Made by a program: the position numbers and the translations under genes | In this document: positions 1 through 10,720 of the stretch, one piece after another | Layout: every line of letters begins with the position of its first letter | Numbering within the stretch: position 1 is the stretch's first letter | Notes under the pieces: generated by a model | The model's database searches: none | What the model was told of the DNA's origin: nothing | What the model saw: the letters and a program-made list of their open reading frames with translations, nothing else | Source of the DNA: Chondrus crispus | Lineage: Eukaryota; Rhodophyta; Florideophyceae; Gigartinales; Gigartinaceae | Direction of reading: 5' to 3' | Assembly: GCF_000350225.1 (NCBI RefSeq) | Contig: NW_005179127.1 | Location: 62,001-126,000 of the forward strand | DNA: 64,000 nucleotides

Positions 1-1238
1 GTCGTTTGTCTACGCCCGGGAAACCGTCCCCGGTTCCAAGCGCCCAGACGGCCTCCGCGGAACGGCGGAGTGCCTATTGTGGACGCACTGGTCAATTTGA
101 CGACGGGCAAGGTGTCGGTGTCGGGGAGTATCGACCCGCTGTGTCGCATTACGTGCGTCGAGCGGTGATTCATGCGCGACTTGACTTTTTCGGCGGGCAC
201 GTCGTCGGCGTCTGTCTCGTCGTCGGGGGCGTATGTCGGGCTGGATGACTACATTCGTAGACGGTTGCGTGAGTACCTGAATTTGCTTTCTGCGATCGGT
301 GGCGTCGGTTGAGGGGGTGCTCGGGGGACCGTTAGGCGGCGAAACTTGGAGCTCTGAAATGGTCGACGAGATGAATGTCTCACAGTTTGAGCTGTACAAT
401 AAGCAGTTTGTCAAGACGTGGATGAAGGCACAGAGGCTGGGAGCGCGACGGCTTCGAGCGGCACGGGCGAGCCGAGGACGCGCCGTTGCGACTGCAGGCT
501 GGAAAGGGAGGCCAATTTTGGAGGGAACGGGGGTGGGCGCGGTGTGGAAGGTCGGGTCGCGAGCGGGCGTAGCGCTTGCGCGGCGGTATAGATACGGGAG
601 CGGCGGTCGACGAGCCGGCGGCCGATGGCAAGCGCGCGGGCGACGCCAAACGGACGGGCGTCGGTGAGGTGGGCGGGCTACCCGGGCAGGAGCTGCAGCA
701 GGCGTGGTCGAAGCGATGCGGGCGGGCGCAGTGACAAGCCCCCAGGGAGTCTCCGGGAATTAACTTTCGTGTCATAGTCATATTTTTCTTTTTGTACACT
801 CGCTCTGCAGGCGATCTGTGTCCAGCGCGCGGCACACCAACGCGCAGCGCAGCGCAACGGGATGTGATTTTTTATGTAATAAGGACATTTATTTCCATGG
901 ATCAGTATTATGACTCGGGCATACGTGCCACGCCGCGTGAGCGTGTGGCAAGTGAACAGCCTGCGCTCTCCCCAAAAACGGATCGCTCGCCATCCTCTCT
1001 TGCACTTCCCGCAGTCGTTCTTCTCTTCCTTCTCCCGCCTTCACCCCTAGGGGCGGATTCGGGTGGTGATATTTACGCTTCCTATCCGCATCATTACTGC
1101 ACTCGCCCACATCTTATCCATTTTCAAGTCCTGCAGTGGTCCCCGCCGCAATGGAAGCTGCAGAGTTGTCCCGCGAGACGCCGTCGCCGCCTCGTCCTTC
1201 TTCCTCTCTCCTCTCCCCCTGAACCCCTCGATACGAAA
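1..1238. other. GC-rich leader region without a convincing gene
   Basis: I see no recognisable gene here. A plus-strand frame at about 80-310 reads like protein but is interrupted by a TGA, and a short frame around 299-420 also looks mildly protein-like; neither resembles a family I know. The stretch from 420 to 780 is very GC-rich and open on both strands, which makes open frames uninformative. The frame containing the U1-70K-like pseudogene runs open back to about 792, but its upstream part is low-complexity and probably untranslated. Confidence 0.4.
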
Positions 1239-1746
1239 ATGGCTGATGAAAGTGAGAGCAAGCTGGAGACACCCTTTGAAACACCTGCTCAAAGAAGGCG
1301 GCGTGTTCGGAACGCCGCGTTGAAGAAGGCCTCGGAAATCGTTAAAAACGAGAGGAGACCAATGGGACCCAAAAAGCGACGATTCTGCAAAGACAAAAAC
1401 TGCGTATTGCACGCTCTTTGCTGCTAATCTGCCCTTTACCATGGTGGAGAAGTCATTGCAGGATGCATTCGAGGCATATGGCCCTGTGGCAACTGTTATG
1501 CCATTAGATTGAGAGGGAGTTTTGAGAGACTACGCATTTGTTGAGTTTGAACGAGAACGCGATATGAAGATTGCATAGCGAGAAACGAACCGGATGAGGT
1601 CAGGGGGCCATCGCATTCTGGTAGATGTGGAAAGGGGTCGAACTGTTAACGGTTGGCTGCCAAACAGGCTAGACGATCCGAACAATGTGTGCACGAGCAA
1701 GCGACGGAGTGAGAGGAGGGAGGCAAGGCCGAGACTAAAACATTAA
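1239..1746 (+). pseudogene. U1 snRNP 70 kDa protein-like pseudogene (N-terminal segment plus RRM)
   Basis: The segment starting at ATG 1239 encodes a short charged region with an ETPAQRRRR-like motif followed by a basic helix. This matches the GETPAERRERI-type segment that precedes the RRM in U1-70K. After a frameshift near 1395-1427 the next frame gives an RRM: RNP2-like LFAANLPF, a VEKSLQDAFEAYGPV helix, RNP1-like DYAFVEF, and the diagnostic tail HRILVDVERGRTVNGW, almost the classical U1-70K VDVERGRTVKGW. Two in-frame stops interrupt the RRM (TGA after MPLD near 1510 and TAG after DMKIA near 1575), and the frame ends at TAA 1744-1746. U1-70K binds U1 snRNA stem-loop I and helps define 5' splice sites. 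With a frameshift and two stops this copy cannot encode a full protein. The family assignment is strong; whether an intact gene exists elsewhere cannot be seen. Confidence 0.85.
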
Positions 1747-2578
1747 GCGACAGGCTCTGAGAAGATGCAATGTCTTCTTCCTATACAAATATTTTATGCC
1801 CCATCAAGGCGAATTTACATCTACTTGTGTCAGCCTTTCCAACTAGTCACGCACTTCATCAACATGCTGTACGTAATAATTGGCTGAAGTGCTCTTCCGT
1901 TCAACTGTACATGTGTGAACACTAATATTCTTCCCGTCAGCATTGCGATATATTTATTTAAACATGTCTTCATCGGTTCGGTCGTCACCAATAGAACAAC
2001 CTCAGTCCGGCGTCTCACCCCCGACATCGAAGCGTCTCAACACTTCAGCCACTGCTGCTCCTTTGTGCACCCCTCGCGGTCGAACGTAAAGGAGTTTTTG
2101 CCCCATCAAGACCTCCATCGGACTGCCGTGTAGCACCTCCTCGAGCGCTTGCCGAGCATCATGTGCTCGACTGACTGCGAGATTGCATATAGCTGGCATC
2201 TCTGAAATGCCAGCTATATGCAATCTCTTTCTGCGACATTGCCTCCGCACTTCATGGGTCAAGATTGTCGAATCTGTAGTTCATCGACATAAAGGTAGAG
2301 GAGATTGATCTACATCATGACTCCAAGGAATTATTCACTTTTTGAAACCGTGAATTTCACAGTTTCACAAAAATTACACACTTTGCTGCAGTGCGCAAAG
2401 AATAAATATACTTTCCCGAATTGGCGACCTGTGTCTAAAAGCCATAAATAGGCTTAAATTCGGCTTAGGCAATATTCAAACGCAGTTCTTTTTAAGAAGG
2501 AAAAATCTTTTTAATAACCAATCACTGTTTTTTCTCGACAGAGTTCCACGTGCGCACATAGGACAGATTCTACAGCAA
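1747..2578. other. Intergenic, AT-richer, with one perfect hairpin
   Basis: No gene is recognised. Small frames on both strands have no protein-like composition. The only structure is the perfect 21-bp inverted repeat at 2179-2227, listed separately. Confidence 0.5.
2179..2227. repeat. Perfect 21-bp inverted repeat, 7-nt loop
   Basis: Left arm 2179-2199 (starts GAGATTGCATATAG) and right arm 2207-2227 are exact reverse complements around CTCTGAA. As RNA this folds into a 21-bp stem with no mismatch. It could be a small-RNA precursor, a tiny foldback element or a cruciform; the sequence does not say which. Confidence 0.85.
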
Positions 2579-2917
2579 ATGGTAGTCCTGCGGGTCAGCT
2601 ACGTACTTTATGTTGCATGCTGTGAAGCGGCCCTACTGTCATGCACTTTAATTAAGGCCCCCTCCGCAATATTGGAAGAAGCAACACGAGTCCTTGAGCT
2701 CAATGGAAACAGTCTACTAAATAGGGCTTTCGATAGCCTGGAACAGTTCCCGCCCTTCGTTGCGCCGGACATAAAAGAAGTGCTGAAGTCGAGGCTACAA
2801 ATGTGGAAGGCCATGGATACAAGCGTACAAAACCGGCAGCCCTTTGTACCTTTGAAGCTGTTCAAGCACGGTGTGCAGTGTTTTTTTCGAAAACTAAGGG
2901 AGGAGTTTGTGGCATAA
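2579..2917 (+). CDS. Hypothetical protein, 3' end cut by an LTR
   Basis: This 112-residue frame has a hydrophobic N-terminus (many V, L, C, A) followed by leucine- and charge-patterned helices, for example LEEATRVLELNGN and EVLKSRLQMWKAMD. I do not recognise the family. Its last codons and stop lie inside the LTR that begins at 2908, so the original C-terminus has been replaced or lost. The start ATG is the first in the frame and upstream sequence adds nothing, so the N-terminus may also be incomplete. It is most likely a remnant of a host or element gene broken by the LTR insertion. A chance open frame remains possible. Confidence 0.35.
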   Translation: MVVLRVSYVLYVACCEAALLSCTLIKAPSAILEEATRVLELNGNSLLNRAFDSLEQFPPFVAPDIKEVLKSRLQMWKAMDTSVQNRQPFVPLKLFKHGVQCFFRKLREEFVA

Positions 2918-3538
2918 TTACCGACGACTACTGTGTACATTAGATTTGCAATTAGATCTAGATCTCGCTGTAAGGTACGGACCTTACAGCGTGCGCGCGC
3001 GCATATCTTACAGCGCGCGCGCCAGCACACGTGTACGACCCGTGTGCTGTCAGCCCGATGGCTGACTGTATTACAGTGCAGGACGACCCGCACTGGTACA
3101 GTAGCACCATACTGTACTATAGTATGATAAATTCGATTTGTATATTAAGTAGGAGGAAGGGCGCCGGCGGGGAGAGGACGAAGGGAGCTTGGTCACGATC
3201 CACGACCGCGGCGCAACCCTCCAGCTTACTCTAATTAGGCAACACCTTCGGACGCCTTTTTAGTTAGGAACCGGCACGGGTCGAGTTGCGCGACACGCGA
3301 GCGAGCCGGGATCCGCCTCCGCCCGTCAGCGCTGGTACGTCACCCAGCGCTGCTCCGGGGCGTCGAGGCGTCGATCCGCTCGTGCGTGCGCGCGACCTAC
3401 CCCGACCCGTTCTACCACACTGCCACCGGGCCCGTGCCCGGTTCCGTGAGGAGGAGGAGTCCCCCGTCTTCCGCCGATCAAGGGCCACCGTCGGACTGTT
3501 AGCTACACCCCTCCGCCGTTGGGGGTGTTTATGCTATA
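2908..3538 (+). mobile_element. LTR of a gypsy-type retroelement, plus orientation (LTR-1)
   Basis: The segment starts TGTGGCATAATTACC and ends GTTTATGCTATA. These ends and several internal blocks match the LTR at 32076-32704 in opposite orientation, including the GTAAGGTACGGACCTTAC palindrome, the GATCCGCCTCCGCCCGTCAG block, GCTCCGGGGCGTCGAGGCGTCGATCC, and CCCCTCCGCCG before the 3' end. Its first 600 bp carry the same series of palindromes as the other copy. It is followed directly by a short gag-like coding scrap, so it is probably the 5' LTR of a truncated element rather than a solo LTR. The 5 bp on each side (GAGTT and GTGGT) do not match. Confidence 0.75.
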
Positions 3539-3568
3539 GTGGTCTCCCGACGTAGAAGACCCTCGCAG

Positions 3569-4032
3569 ATGGACACGAGAAGATCGTCGCTTTCCTCCGC
3601 GTTCGAACGCGTCGAGATGAGGCAGGAGTACAAACCTTCCATCCGCTCCAAGCGGCGGACCCGAGTCCGGCCGCTATGCAAGCCACATCCGCCACGTCGG
3701 GCGACGGCGACGCAGGTCCTCGAGACCGCGAGCCGTTCGCCTGGGTCCTCCGAAGAACAAGCGTCGGCAATGTTTGAACGGATAGCAGAATACATCGAAG
3801 AAGTACGTACTTCGCTCCGTGTAGACGTATCGGACGCCGTGTATTCTCGTTGTATGGCCGAATTCCGCCCCTGCGTGAAGGGAGGTTCGACTGGGTCAGC
3901 CAATCGTTAGAGAATCTCCGAGCACTAATCGACGAGTTGCACTCGCGACTAGTGCTCTTCGAAGACTCACGCCTCGTTTCGCCCGGACCGTCTGGGCAAG
4001 GTCGTCCCGACACAGGAACGTCAAAGTTATGA
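3569..4032 (+). pseudogene. Gag-like coding scrap after LTR-1
   Basis: Directly after the LTR an ATG opens a basic, Ser/Arg-rich frame that becomes helical and acidic (segment with FERIAEYIEEVRTSL), ending at a TAG near 3910. An overlapping frame from 3850 to 4032 continues with a helical segment (LENLRALIDELHSRL), so one frameshift probably joins the two. Position just inside a 5' LTR and the coiled-coil-like content suggest the start of a retroelement gag. No zinc knuckle is present and sequence similarity to retroelements stops at about 4030, so the rest of the element is deleted. The assignment is by position and composition only. Confidence 0.4.
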
Positions 4033-4492
4033 TAAATTTAATAAAAGCAATGATGTGGCTATTTTTGGGGCCAAAAAATACTGGATTTTTGCCAGCAATG
4101 AACGGTGGTCCGTGCTTCATTGGTTCGCGAGCAGCAATATTTTGCCAAATTTTAAACCGTTCTCATTCAGCACGGGGATGAGGGGCGTGTCTGGTTCCGG
4201 GCAGTGACTGAACCAGAATGTTTTGCTGGAGTGCCAGAGATGTAACGGAAATGTTTTTTGATACCTCGATGTAGCAAAGTGATGTGCTATTTCGCTGCCT
4301 AAAAACGCAGCGCTTGGCCGTGATATCTTTAACCTTCACGTGATCAAACCAGAATAAGCTCATGCTTACCTGCGCTAGTACCAGACGCGTGCTTGGACCC
4401 TTTCACGTTTTCCCAATCCATCTAATCCTCTCTCCCCATCCGTTTCCCTTTCCTTCCCTACTTTGCTCATCCTGTGTTCCTACTGAGGCGCC
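4033..4492. other. Intergenic, no feature seen
   Basis: AT-richer sequence between the retroelement scrap and the next gene. The last ~80 bases before ATG 4493 are pyrimidine-rich (CTCTCTCCCC, TTTCCCTTTCC), as expected near a promoter or 5' UTR. No gene or repeat is recognised. Confidence 0.4.
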
Positions 4493-6742
4493 ATGACCCC
4501 GCAAAGAAGGTCTGGGAAGAAACCCGCTGCGTCAGGCAATCAGGGAGGCTGCTCATCTAGAAAGTCTAACAGCCGAGCGCCTGGAGCCCAGGTTCCCGCG
4601 GAACGCCGATCATCCCCTCGTGTTGCGGCCAAAGCTACTCCCGACGCAGCTGGACAGGAAACCCGTCGGGTTTCAAGTAATACGGTCAGGACGCCCCGAG
4701 GCAGTCCGCCATCTGACACGTGCTCGCTTCCCGTTCAAATTCAGGGAAGCGGCCCGTCCGATGCAGCACCTTCGCGTTCGGGCAAGCGCAAGCGCGGCAT
4801 CGGCTCTTCTCCGAGTGAAGACTTTTCCCGTTTGTTCGGGGATGGAGATCAAGGCGAGGAAGATGAACACCCAGGACGCAAACGAGCGAAGCGTCGGTTG
4901 TTCGAGCTCCATGGACGCGAGCCAGAGGAGGACTTCGACGATATTGTGCAGGCTAGTGCAGCAGAGATGGACGAAATCGCCCAAACTCAAGTTGTGGAAG
5001 ACGTCATCGTTCCTACGCGTCGTGAGTCCGTGGCAGGTTCCTTGCCGAGTCAGCCACGGGGCTCCCATTTCTCTCGAGAATTTGAGGAAGACTCTAACCA
5101 CGGAGTACTTCGAGTCATGCGGGAACTGCATGCTCGTTTGGAGAAGCAGCTTGCCATTGAAAAGAGGGACATTCTTGGTGCAATCAAGGCTGTATCTTCT
5201 CGTGTCTCCACTTCAGAGAGGACGTTATCACGCTGCCAGGACGCCGTACACATTGTTCTTCTGAATTCCGCACTGCCGAAGACGGGAAAAGCAGCCGAGA
5301 AGGCTTCTTTGATCGACCTCCTCAGGCCTATGGAGGACATATTTGGAGGGAAATTCATGTGCATTATCTTTACAAGAGCGCTGATAAATTGCATTATGAG
5401 AGTTCTTCCTCGGAGAAAGGAAGCGAAGGAATCTTTTGAAGGTGGGAGTCGTGACTCACAATCTGAGAAGCTTTGCTTGGACGTCAATAGTTCCGAAGTG
5501 TTGGGGTTCGGACTTTTACTTGTCGAGGTCCTTTTCTGGAAAAGGGACCCAAGCGAGGAGAAAACCGAGGAGCTGCGGGGTACGAAGCAAGCTCTTCAGT
5601 ATCTGGTCCTGCGAAAGGCTTGGGGAAAGAGCTTGATTGCAAATGCAATGAACAACCCGAGTATTGGGACGAAGTCAACCGAAATGGTACATCCAAGCAT
5701 CCGCGGGAAGCTGAAGACCGCTGAGAAACTTTTTTGGCTGAGGCCGGGCTACATAAGAATGATCACAGTCGAGTCTTTCTTCAACGAAGAATTTGCTTCA
5801 ACGTCCATCAAGAAGGCCCGGCGTGTGGCTCGGCGTCGAGGCGATAAGATGGGGGAAGATGAGCCAATTGGATTCATCAAGGACGAAGCCATTAGGGTTG
5901 AGATCGTTCGCCGCGTTTTCAAGATGGGTAATCAGTTTCTGAACAAGTACAGGGAGCTTGGGCGGAAATCCTTCTTTCAAAACTTCTCATATGTTTTCCA
6001 AAGTGAAGTGGGAGTCTTATTCCAGTATGAAAATCCACCCCGCCCGCACATGAACCTCCAAGATATCCCAGACGGAACCTGTCGTACTGCTATGAAGTCG
6101 GTCGCTGAGGTGAACCCCATGAATGGGATAGCGTGGAAGAAGCTGCTTTCTGAAACTGAACCCTTCATATTCATCGCTACGTATGATGTTGAGACGAAAG
6201 ACAAGGATGGAAGGAACGAGACTCGAGAAATTGTTATTCGACTCAATGGCATGCACGTCGCCTTGAAGTTCTTGGTTGCTTTTACCAGGTGCGGCAGTGA
6301 TGAAGAGCTGCATTCAATATCCAAGGAATCCTTTTGTGTGATTTACATGACTGCTGTCCTGTTCCGGGAGGTCATGCTGATGAAGGTGATTGAGTCGAGG
6401 GGTGCATTTTCTGGAAACGAGCAGATGTTCAATGAAGCGGATAGCCAGGATCAGCATACTGATTCACGGCGGTCGCGACTGAGATCACTCTATTCAGAAC
6501 TTTTGACGGAAGGACAGGGAGAAAGGCGGGGTGAGCTTCCACAGCAACTCTCCAGTATTTTGAAGGAGAAGCTGGTCGTGTCCGTGGATATGTACAACTC
6601 CGTACACGATCCCCCGATCCGGTCAGGTTCACATCACGAGGATAATGATGATCTGAGCGTGGTGGAGGGTGATAATGAAATCCAGACGAATCAAGTCGAA
6701 GACGATGACGGTGTATTCATAGTCCAATACTTCGATTTATAA
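4493..6742 (+). CDS. Large hypothetical protein, 749 aa, intact
   Basis: This is one of the few long uninterrupted frames in the window. Residues 1 to about 170 are low-complexity: Lys/Arg/Ser/Pro-rich with basic clusters (GKRKRG, GRKRAKRRLF) that look like nuclear-localisation signals, and acidic runs. Residues about 205-260 form a helical, charge-patterned stretch (MRELHARLEKQLAIEKRDI) that could be a coiled coil. The middle, about 270-620, looks globular with alternating helices and strands. The C-terminal ~60 residues are strongly acidic. I do not recognise a family or catalytic motif. The start is the first ATG of the frame, directly after a pyrimidine-rich leader. It lies beside a ParB/oxygenase cluster on the opposite strand, so it may be part of the same mobile element, but no TIR linking them was found. 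Confidence 0.7.
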   Translation: MTPQRRSGKKPAASGNQGGCSSRKSNSRAPGAQVPAERRSSPRVAAKATPDAAGQETRRVSSNTVRTPRGSPPSDTCSLPVQIQGSGPSDAAPSRSGKRKRGIGSSPSEDFSRLFGDGDQGEEDEHPGRKRAKRRLFELHGREPEEDFDDIVQASAAEMDEIAQTQVVEDVIVPTRRESVAGSLPSQPRGSHFSREFEEDSNHGVLRVMRELHARLEKQLAIEKRDILGAIKAVSSRVSTSERTLSRCQDAVHIVLLNSALPKTGKAAEKASLIDLLRPMEDIFGGKFMCIIFTRALINCIMRVLPRRKEAKESFEGGSRDSQSEKLCLDVNSSEVLGFGLLLVEVLFWKRDPSEEKTEELRGTKQALQYLVLRKAWGKSLIANAMNNPSIGTKSTEMVHPSIRGKLKTAEKLFWLRPGYIRMITVESFFNEEFASTSIKKARRVARRRGDKMGEDEPIGFIKDEAIRVEIVRRVFKMGNQFLNKYRELGRKSFFQNFSYVFQSEVGVLFQYENPPRPHMNLQDIPDGTCRTAMKSVAEVNPMNGIAWKKLLSETEPFIFIATYDVETKDKDGRNETREIVIRLNGMHVALKFLVAFTRCGSDEELHSISKESFCVIYMTAVLFREVMLMKVIESRGAFSGNEQMFNEADSQDQHTDSRRSRLRSLYSELLTEGQGERRGELPQQLSSILKEKLVVSVDMYNSVHDPPIRSGSHHEDNDDLSVVEGDNEIQTNQVEDDDGVFIVQYFDL

Positions 6743-6835
6743 GGGGTTGTACTTCATGTGGCAGTGATACTTCTTAGTTCATCGAAGTGATAAATGAGTA
6801 AAGCGGGAGACTACTCTAGCATGAATGAATTGAGT

Positions 6836-8330
6836 TTACTTAAAGAGGTCCAGAATTTTGGCAACATTGATGAATTGCTTCACATGCGCAGAGCCTTTGA
6901 TAGAGAGGAAAGGGATGTGCACTTGAAGTACTCCTAGTACGTCGCTGCGATTTACATCAGCAAATATAGATTGAAAAGGACTGGATTGAGGATTCCATCG
7001 CAGGTAGAACGACTGCTTCCGGTCGGATGGTCCGCTGACCACGTTTTCAGCACCCATTTCCTTGGAAATGCGTTCTTGGAAGTGGAGCTCAGATAGTCTT
7101 ATGGCTTCCAGTGGATGGGAGTAGGTCTTCTCTATGTAATCCCAAGTGCAATCTCGACGAAATACAACGTGCCGTTGTTCATCCTCTTCATCCCTCATAA
7201 CCGCAAACGAATCTGCAATTGTCATATAGCACGGGTCAGAAAGATATTCGGTGTTGGAACCGGCCATACAGCCTATCACTCTAGCAGACACGCAATTGTC
7301 GGTACCTTTTTCCAGCCTCTTTGCGATGATCAGGTCTCTGACAACTTGCGGGGATGCTGGTCCGAATGCTTCTGACAGGTCTAAGAAGCTCCTGAGGTAT
7401 ATACTCGTCTCCTTCACAACTGATTTCCTGCACATATAATCTTCCGGAAGAATAGAAACCTTTGTTCGTAGCTGAACTTTGACTCTTTCGGATATGGACT
7501 CAAACTGGAGCAATGTTCAGTCTGCTCGGGCCTTAAATGAGTCTTGCACAAACCATTTCGTCTCACGAGTCATTTCACCCGGGGTAGGACGTGTCGGCAT
7601 CTTGAGTAACCAATGCTCTAGACGCAACGAAATAAACTTAAGAGGAATAATGGAGCCCCCAGCAGAAGTGAGGAGCGGGTTTTGAGTCCATAGCGCAGTC
7701 GTAATAGAGAATTACTGTCCTTTCACTACTTCCTCAAGATACTGAAGGCGTCTGGAAAGGGCATTTAGCTCGCGTGTATCTTTGATTTTCTTCTGGTCAA
7801 GTGACACATTCGTCGTATGGTTGAACTTTCTGCATTTTTCTACCATGGAACTACCTGGAGCATAGTCGATATCATCTACATCCATCGCTCCGCTTGCCAT
7901 GCCTGAGCTTGCGGTGATATCCAATCGCACGGATGTATCTTTGAGTCTCCAGCTAAACTTTTGTCCCTTGTATAAACTCGTTTCCCGCCTTGAAAGTCAC
8001 CTTGCGTTTACATGCCCTGAATCCAAACGCAGCCTTGTATTGAATTGTCCCCTTGAGCACCTCTCCTCGATCGTTATGAAGGTAGTTGAGACTAATGGCT
8101 GTTGCTGGGAACCATGCCTTACTTTCTTCTTCATTCTCCAAGGTATAGTAGACCTCTATATCACTCCCGAATTGGTGGCCATTGAAAAGATCTGATACCA
8201 TTATCAACTGGTGCATGGTATCGTCCTCTGTTAATTTCCCTCGGAAAGTGATACTTGAGAAATTTGTTTGAAATATATACCGAAGACTAAAGAGTTGGGG
8301 TAACCATTCGAACCTAGTCAGTATATACAT
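6836..8330 (-). pseudogene. Broken gene with a Tudor/Agenet-like segment
   Basis: Three minus-strand frames form one decayed gene. The N-terminal part (8330 down to 7953) contains a segment with GSDIEVYYTLENEEE followed by AWFPATAISL, the small beta-barrel pattern of Tudor, Agenet and related SH3-fold readers; this match is by eye only. A frameshift near 7955-7965 leads into the next frame. That frame has a short coiled-coil segment (LNALSRRLQYLEEVV), then an in-frame TAA at 7712-7714, protein-like sequence, an in-frame TGA near 7526, and an unrecognised C-terminal half ending at 6836. Between the stops the sequence stays protein-like, so these are mutations in one gene rather than separate genes. 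It runs convergent to the 749-residue gene upstream. Confidence 0.5.
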
Positions 8331-9433
8331 ATATATATCATTAATGTGAAATCACCATTTTCGTAACGGTCACATTTATGGATCACAGCTCTGCTCAGAG
8401 TCTAAGTCCCATGGGACTTGTACGTGCACTTTTCCAGTAGGGCATGGGCTACAAATCTACCTACATCTTCCAGTCCAGAATGCTTTGCCCGTCAGTCATG
8501 TGTCATTGAATAACTGTTCTTTTAATCATAGTTGCCACAGTCCGGAATGCTTTGACAGTAACTCAGGTGTCATTGAATGACTGTTCTTTTAATCACAGTT
8601 GCCACAGTCTGAAATGCTTTGACAGTAACTCAGGTGTCATGGAATGACTGTTCTTTTAATCACAGTTGCCACAGTCTGGAAGGCTTTGACTGTAACTCAT
8701 GTCTCATTTAATGACTTTTCTTTTCATCATAGTTGCCACACTGGTAAGTGCAACAGGCCTATGGTAAAATGACCCCCAACGCTCCCCCCCTTCATAAATG
8801 AAATAGGAGAAAACCCGTGGGTCGCAGGACGGAGACCGCAACATGAACAATCCAATTGGACCCGTATCCGCGTTTCGCATTGCAATCCCACCAATTGATC
8901 TTAAGCTACTTAGTGTTACCGTTACTTTAAGCTTTTAACTGATGTAGAAAGGAGTCACTATCTATTTGAGTAAACGTGGCCGTTTTTGGAGACTCCTTTA
9001 TATATCAGTGAGCAGTTCTGGATTGGTGACTGAGACGATGTGGATGTATTCATTCCCCTACCTCTTCTATCTCCCCTGGACAACATCTAAAGGGAAATAA
9101 GCCAGTTGTTCTCTTTCAAGAGGGGTGTGAAGCTGCTTTATGCTCTATAGACATATTGTTATTGAAAAAGGGAGCAAAACCAGCGCAGAAATCTCTTTGG
9201 CGGTTCGAGTGAAGCTTTATTTCGTGGCATCTGTGTACGTGTACGCTAGAGTACAAGGTGGTCTACTACAACATCTCATATTGGAAGTGGATTAATCAAG
9301 GATACAAGATGATTTACTTGTGCAATGAAGATAGAAGTGTCACCACGGAGTGATGATGACACTGTTCTCGCTATTGAAAGTATGAAGTACCCAGTACCTA
9401 TGCTTGGATGTCGTCCTCCTCAGTACCCTTCAC
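8331..9433. other. Intergenic with a 67-bp tandem repeat
   Basis: No gene is seen. The main structure is a four-copy tandem repeat at 8471-8738. A TA repeat (about 8318-8340) sits at the left edge. A run of C residues near 8780 and mixed sequence follow, with no further recognisable feature. Confidence 0.5.
8471..8738. repeat. Tandem repeat, four copies of a 67-bp unit
   Basis: Units start at 8471, 8538, 8605 and 8672, each beginning CAGTCYRGAA/GAAATG-like and containing ACTGTTCTTTTAATCA and AGTTGCCA. The period is exactly 67 bp each time. The central copies are the most alike; the outer ones have diverged. Function unknown; such minisatellites are common between genes. Confidence 0.9.
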
Positions 9434-10657
9434 CTATGAATCACTGTCGCCACTAGAATCACTTGAGTTGTAATCAGAAGAAGAGCTCGAGACCGAATTC
9501 TCCGTCCGAGGCTCTGAGTTACCGTGCGGGCCAGTCTGCGGAGAGATGCTCTCCGCGGAGAGCCCGTCTCGAAAGTGAGAAGTAAAGGACGGATTCCTGT
9601 GAACTGAATCCAGCAGCTTCTGTCCTCTAGAAACGAAGTATAGATGATAGCGAACCACATGACCATCCTTATTTGCAGAGCCAAGTCCAATCTGAGACGT
9701 CGCACCGGGTGATATGCTATCCTCGTACGATGCACCAGCATGTGAGAGATCTCCTCTTCCAATGAAGACAGAGTTCGGTGGAACGTGAACCTTCTTCACA
9801 AACACACCCATGGAAATGTGTCTCTGGGCTATTGAATCCTTCACTGTGAAGTGATGAGAGAACGGACAAACCCAAAGGGGGAATCCATTTTCACCAGAAA
9901 AAATAAAGAGGTATCTAGCATTCCTTGCGTATTCCAGGTTTCCATTCTTAGATTTTCCAACGCCAAAGTCTGTATGGAGGGACTGCCGAGGACAACCTTT
10001 CCCCGTCAGCAAGAAGCGACCCCCAGACTTCGGAACAGCCATCTCCGAAGAGCCCTTTCCAGGGTCCACGAGTCGAAGTGCAGCAGCAATTTGCGCCAGG
10101 CGGACGTCCATCATAGCGCGCTTCCTTGCCACCCACACTGTATCGGCATTCTGTTCGACCTCGGACGAAGCACCTGCTAGCGTGGTGATGTAGCGTCCGA
10201 TGCCCTTATTTCGGTGTTTTCTATCTGTCTCGGGATCAACGTTGAAGATGGGGCTCTACACTTTGCGATTTGCTTCATCCTTCATCGCATCTTCGCCAGG
10301 GAATATTTCTTCGTAGTATTCTATCATCTCTTCGATGACGTCCCCTCCATGGAGAGGGGCTTCGAAAGCGAGGTTAGATGGCACACCACTGTCACTTCCG
10401 AAACCTTCAAGAATGACGAAGCCCTTCTCCCGCAACTCAGTCGCCTTGGCCAGGAAGTATTCATTAGCGACGTTGTCTAATTCCATGGCTGCGGCCCAAA
10501 GAGCCTGTTCCTCCTTGTACTTCAGGGCCGTATTAGGACTCGGACCCGTGGACAGCAGCGCTTTCATGAACACGTTGGACTTCGTCGACCCGAGTTCCTT
10601 GTGTCGCATACCCGCGGCGTGATAGTACACGGTATGATGAATTCGCACCAAGTCCAT
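9434..10657 (-). pseudogene. 2OG-Fe(II) oxygenase-like protein, split by an in-frame TAG
   Basis: Two minus-strand frames (10657-10256 and 10138-9434) are the same reading frame; only the TAG at 10256-10258 separates them, and the 39 codons between it and the next Met also read like protein. The second half has the iron-site pattern of 2-oxoglutarate dioxygenases: HTD (HxD) in QSLHTDFGVGK, then FIGRGDLSHAGASY supplying the distal His, then VRYHLYF, whose Arg suits 2-oxoglutarate binding. The GDLxHAGA...R.H.Y arrangement recalls oxygenase-like proteins common in algal genomes. The product ends with a Ser/Asp-rich tail. Substrate unknown; TET/JBP-type members of the superfamily oxidise DNA bases and occur in some fungal transposons, but I cannot place this one there. 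It is the last gene of the leftward cluster headed by the basic protein and the ParB-like protein. Confidence 0.55.
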
Positions 10658-10720
10658 CCTTTCGACCAGTCAATTCGCTCGGTGACTAACCGGTATGCAC
10701 ATAGAACGAAGCTAAGGAGT

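Noticed and set aside
8471-8738. CRISPR array
   Set aside because: The 67-bp units are plain tandem repeats without unique spacers, and the setting is eukaryotic.
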